Shown: positions 60,301 to 64,000 of the stretch, in pieces
How the letters are laid out: each line of letters begins with the position of its first letter
How positions within the stretch are numbered: position 1 is the first letter of the stretch
From: Balamuthia mandrillaris
Taxonomy: Eukaryota; Discosea; Longamoebia; Balamuthiidae
Direction of reading: 5' to 3'
Assembly (NCBI GenBank): GCA_031835245.1
Contig: JAVKOQ010000240.1
Coordinates: 16,650 to 80,649, forward strand
DNA length: 64,000 bases
The notes under the pieces: generated by a model
Seen by the model: only the letters and a program-made list of their open reading frames with translations
Database searches by the model: none
What the model was told of the DNA's origin: nothing
Made by a program: the position numbers and the translations under genes

Positions 60301-62319
60301 AGAAAATGAAAAGCAAATGTAAGATTCATGTGCTACATTAGATTGAGGAAAAAAAACCTTTTTCTCCTTTCTCAAGGAAGTGCTCTGGCATTAGATCCAG
60401 CCAGTGCTCCAAAGCGTTTAAACCTACTTCAGCAAGTGGCAGATATCTTAAACCAATTTTAAATGCAGTTTGAAGTGCAGGCACCAATAAAGACACTTCA
60501 ATGAACTGTCGCGGAACAGAAAGCACCAACTCAATGCAAGAAGCCAATAACTCGTCTGAAGTGAAGCGTAGATACATCACAAAGATTAATGAAATGAGAT
60601 TTAAATCAACACGTAGACTTCACCTTTGAACTGTTTAACTCGCACCAAAACCTCCAAAATGAATTTCTTAAAAAGTGTAAAACAAACACGTTTGTTCTCG
60701 TTGGCCTTTTTGGTTCAAAAAAGGTGAGTATGATTTCAAGAAACAAGGAGCGAAGGAAAGAAAAAAGAGCGGGTCCCGTACCAACAAACTGTTTGCTTCT
60801 GCACAATCTTCAAAGTACTGAATGGCCTCACAGTTCTTCATCGTTAAGGTAAGCAACTTATAAAAGCCACTTACCAACGGGAATTCGTTGCAGCGTCTGA
60901 TGACCGCACTTCCAAACAAGAATACCCAACGAGAAAAGAAGGAGGAAGACCGAGTAGATGTTGAAGATGATGACTGAGAGACATGAATAGAATGATGACC
61001 GTCACCTTCGCTCTCCTTATCTTTTTCCTTTTCTTTTTCTGGTTCTTCTGTAGGTTCTGTTTTGATCGGTACTGAGAACGACGACGGTGAGGAGGAAGAG
61101 TGACTCCGCTGAGAAGTTGTTATCGCAGAGACCGGAAGAATGATCTTGCAAAACTCGACCAAATTGAGAAAGAGCTCATAATCTTTGGGAACTTTGGGCT
61201 CCATCTCAACTTCTGTTTCAGCGTTTGTGTTGCTTTCCTTCTCCTCTTTCTTTTCATCGGAAGAAGTAGAGTCGGCATTTGAATTTTTGAAAGACGTGCT
61301 GCTCTTTTTGTTTATCGTATAACCGATGTTAAGTGAGTCCATCATTCGCATAATTCCGATTATGAGCTGGTCATATATGATAGAACACATTTCCGCTTTT
61401 TCTTCCTTGTAAGAAATAAAGGTAAGTCTCAACATGAAAAGTAAAAAAAATAGAAAAGGAACAGACGAGAACTACGTTATTGAAATGTTGTAGGTCATGC
61501 ATGTCTCTAGGGGAGAGTAAGTTAACCCAAAGGCGATCGTACTTTTGCTCCACTCGTAGCTGGCCATAAGGCCCATATAAGGGTGCAGATGGTGCTTGCG
61601 AACATGTAAGCATCAAACCTGCAAAAACTATTTCAACAAAGTTAAAGGTAACGGCACAGAAGGAGAGAGGAAGGAAGGAAGGGAGGGAGGGAGGTAGAGA
61701 GAGAGAGAGAGAGAACGAGAGAGAAACAATACCAATGCGAGAGAGCAGGTCTTGTAGAGCAGAGCCTTTAGAATAGAGGGCCACAAAGAGTCTAGAAATG
61801 GCGTAATAGTATTCCTCTCGTTGGGGTTTCTTGTAAAGTTGAGGGAAAATGATGAAGAATGCGCCCATGGCTTTTTCCAGATGATCTAAGTAATGCTCTT
61901 CCCAATCGTTTGCGCTGAGTTCCATAATAATGTTGGCGAAGGAGAGAATGAACCCTGAAAGGTGTTGAATTGTATCTTCCACATGATCCGCTGAACTGTT
62001 AAGCAAGGGAGAGAGAGAGAGAGAGAGAGAGAAAGAGGAAAGAGAAAGGCGTAAAGAAAGGTGTAAAGTAAGTATGATAGTTAACAAAAAAAAAAAGTTA
62101 ACTACAAACCTTGAAATGTAACGTTCGCTCATGACAAAAAGCTTATCGAGCATTCGTTTGAGCTCGTAGGTGCCCAGAAAGCGTTGGATGGGCGCTGCAA
62201 ATTGTCCAAACCCACAAATGCCAATGCCAACTTCATTTACACCTCCTGTTTCAACATCCAACAGTTCAAAGAATTTTTTCATAAAGAACTAGGTGTAAAG
62301 AGAAGCATTAATTTCTGAC

Positions 62320-62365
<46 letters not shown>

Positions 62366-63416
62366 TTAATTTACTTTGAAGGTAGCCTTATTACTCTCAA
62401 CATTACGATTGGAGGAAACTAGTTCGTTTGAGACCTGCTGTAGGAAGGCTTTTAGAGCTGGGAATGCTGCGTATCGAACTTTGCTGTTCTTGTGCTTACA
62501 TAAAGTAACAATTCGTTTGTACATATTCTCGCTGTCCTCCGTTAAGTATTCCTTAATAAGGAATGCATGTGCATTGACAAATTTACATGCGGCTTTTAAA
62601 TCATTCGTAAGGGCGTTGCTTTGGTACGGCAAAGACAGCGAGCGAGAGAGAGAGAGAGAGAGCAGAGAGCAGAGAGCAGTTACCTTTAGGTATGTCGTAT
62701 CGAGTTAAGTACGGTGGAGGTTCCAAAGCCAATGATATGTATTTGTAGAGACTCTGGATGTTCTTTGGTACTGAACAACATTATTTAAGTGAATGCTAAG
62801 ATAACAGGCAAATGAGAGAGAGAGAGAGAGAGGGAGAGGGAGAGGGAGGGAGAGAGAGAGAAAGGAGAGGAAGTTACTATTTAAAAACTCATCGCCAAAG
62901 TTGACCAAAAGAGAGCACATGCCGTTGATGCCACCCGAAATGATTTTCATATCTGGTTTTGTGGACTTGAATTGCTTGTGCAAGCTGTCCAGAAAGATCT
63001 GCAACAACTGATTGGCTCTATGATGCATCGCAGCAGGAAATAGCTCTGAAAGGTGCCCCAATAGTTGCAAGATGTTCGACTTGACAGTCTGTGAGGCTTT
63101 GCTGGAGGTATAATATTCTTGCAAATACCTACACAATAAGATAAGGATATGAATAAGCGGGGGACACGTAGGGAATAAACAAAACGCAGTTCCAAAATAC
63201 CATTCAGCCATTTCTTTTACTCCCAGTTTCTCTGCATCGAGAATGTGAAGCTTTAGCTTCATGAGTCGGATGATTGGGCTGAAACTAGCTTGCTTCACCG
63301 TGTTGGATTGTTCTCTCCTAAACACACTCACACATGTTTTCTGTTGCAGCGACTGGCATGAGCTTTGAACTAACTCAAAAGAACGGGACAATGATAGAAA
63401 AAGAGAAAGATAGAAC

Positions 63417-63451
<35 letters not shown>

Positions 63452-64000
63452 CGAGCGAGAGAGAGAGAGCGAGAGAGAGAGCGAGAGAGAGAGCGAGAGA
63501 GAGAGGAATAAGAAGAAGGCAGTGAAAAAAGAAAAGACCTTAATGTCGATAGCATAGTCCTGCACACGTTTGCCAAGAAGCGTGATGAGCTCGTCCAAAA
63601 AGATCAGCAAGTTCTCCTTTGTCTTGTTATACTTCTTCTCCTGCAACGTGACCGTCTTTTCCAGAAACCGAAGAATGGAGTGATCGCTGGCGAGCAACAA
63701 AGAAGCGCACAAACCTGGAGGAAACGCAAACACACATCAGAGATCCACACGAATAGAAAAAAAAAAAGCGTAGCCATAGCCATTGCCATAAACAAACCCA
63801 ATTGATCTTCTCCCACTTCCGTTGTGAGCACTTGCTGTAGGTCCTGAACGATGGCCGTCGGCTCCACGAACGCGTTGCCGTTCTGGTTCTCGGCCAGGTA
63901 GTGCAGCTCAGCCAAGTAGTTTTCTATCGCTTGCAGCGCCATCCTGGCCTTTGGATGATGATCATGCACTCCAGCTGCGAACAGTCCGCTGGTCTCGTTG
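46517..64000 (-). CDS. PRKDC: DNA-dependent protein kinase catalytic subunit (5' end outside window)
   Basis: The giant PIKK of non-homologous end joining. Nearly the whole gene is here in about 35 exons; the initiator ATG is not seen, and the first residues (LFAAGVHDHHPKARM) align near the N terminus, so little is missing. HEAT regions are recognisable: VPALQTAFKIGLRYLPLAEV, DRQTKVAACELLHSIVLFM, FKRLYSLSHHPNPYKRLGAA, YMSSQYLADSSLSQELS. Then FAT repeats (ARLYKALGEDDVLLGLYDKH, NIWDDIVTNRAVLLERLNER, SWISQM-like WMFIRWISQMMALIDKS). Kinase domain: SLRRPKRLKMHGNDER, YLVKGGEDLRLDQRVQQLF with the ATP-binding Lys, catalytic loop GIGDRHLENFLLDLT, and [20 protein letters not shown]. It ends with an intact FATC ([20 protein letters not shown]). 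A Ser/Gln-rich insert at about 52.2-52.9 kb sits where human DNA-PKcs has its autophosphorylation clusters. Confidence 0.95.
55449..55530. repeat. GAA microsatellite in a DNA-PKcs intron
   Basis: About 21 copies of GAA then GAACAAGAA units. In the sense strand it is a TTC tract just before the acceptor of the intron at about 55,445-55,600. Confidence 0.95.
63415..63505. repeat. GA/GAGC repeat in a DNA-PKcs intron
   Basis: Interrupted GAGAGA with periodic GAGC units. The sense strand is CT-rich. Similar CT tracts fill the introns near 50,485, 57,325, 61,700, 62,010, 62,330 and 62,815. Confidence 0.9.

Noticed and set aside
46517-64000. Tra1/TRRAP or TOR as the identity of the giant PIKK
   Set aside because: Tra1/TRRAP lacks kinase motifs, which are intact here, and the PELMPFRLTRQ and FATC sequences and the HEAT segments match DNA-PKcs specifically.

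Overview
This window is eukaryotic nuclear DNA, densely packed with intron-rich protein genes. Most introns are about 60 to 200 bases, follow GT-AG, and are filled with pyrimidine-rich microsatellites such as CT and TTC repeats. One nuclear tRNA-Leu is present. The protein set suggests an amoebozoan, perhaps a free-living discosean amoeba of the Acanthamoeba/Balamuthia kind: a BAR-PH-ArfGAP-ankyrin protein, a talin-N-terminus/PH/RhoGAP/SH3 protein, DNA-PKcs, RDM1 and Swi5 homologues, a P450, mitochondrial carriers and an F-box/WD40 protein. The organism assignment is inference from gene content.

Layout, left to right. 0-6.2 kb (+): a divergent PDI-like/thioredoxin-fold protein (copy A1), an RDM1-like RRM plus Rad52-motif protein, and a mitochondrial carrier. 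6.4 kb: tRNA-Leu(CAA). 6.7-22.5 kb (-): an F-box/WD40 protein, an unrecognised acidic protein, an ACAP-like ArfGAP, an LRR protein with eleven near-identical repeats, and the talin-like/PH/RhoGAP/SH3 protein. 23.1-28 kb: a head-to-head pair, a BAHD-type acyltransferase (-) and a cytochrome P450 (+), sharing about 1 kb of upstream DNA with a duplicated CCAAT-containing element. 28-34 kb: the second PDI-like gene (A2, -), a mitochondrial TPR protein (+) and a secreted unknown (+). 35-39 kb: a small two-exon candidate gene, an intronless gene of bacterial YdeI/OmpD-associated type, and an intronless SAP-domain protein. 39-46.4 kb: mitochondrial RbfA, a type II membrane glycosyltransferase-like protein, a mitochondrial carrier with four EF-hands at its C terminus, and Swi5. 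46.5-64 kb (-): a nearly complete DNA-PKcs gene in about 35 exons whose 5' end lies just outside the window.

Themes. Three genes belong to DNA double-strand-break repair (RDM1-like, Swi5, DNA-PKcs). Four products are probably mitochondrial (two carriers, RbfA, TPR protein). Two genes regulate small GTPases. The most unusual items are the C-terminal EF-hand carrier, the paired PDI-like paralogues with shared intron positions, the P450/BAHD divergent pair, the talin-like RhoGAP fusion, and a recurring GTCGAC(A/C)AAA-type motif upstream of several genes. Exon boundaries given here were read by eye and most need transcript support. For spliced genes the stated span runs from first to last coding base and includes introns.
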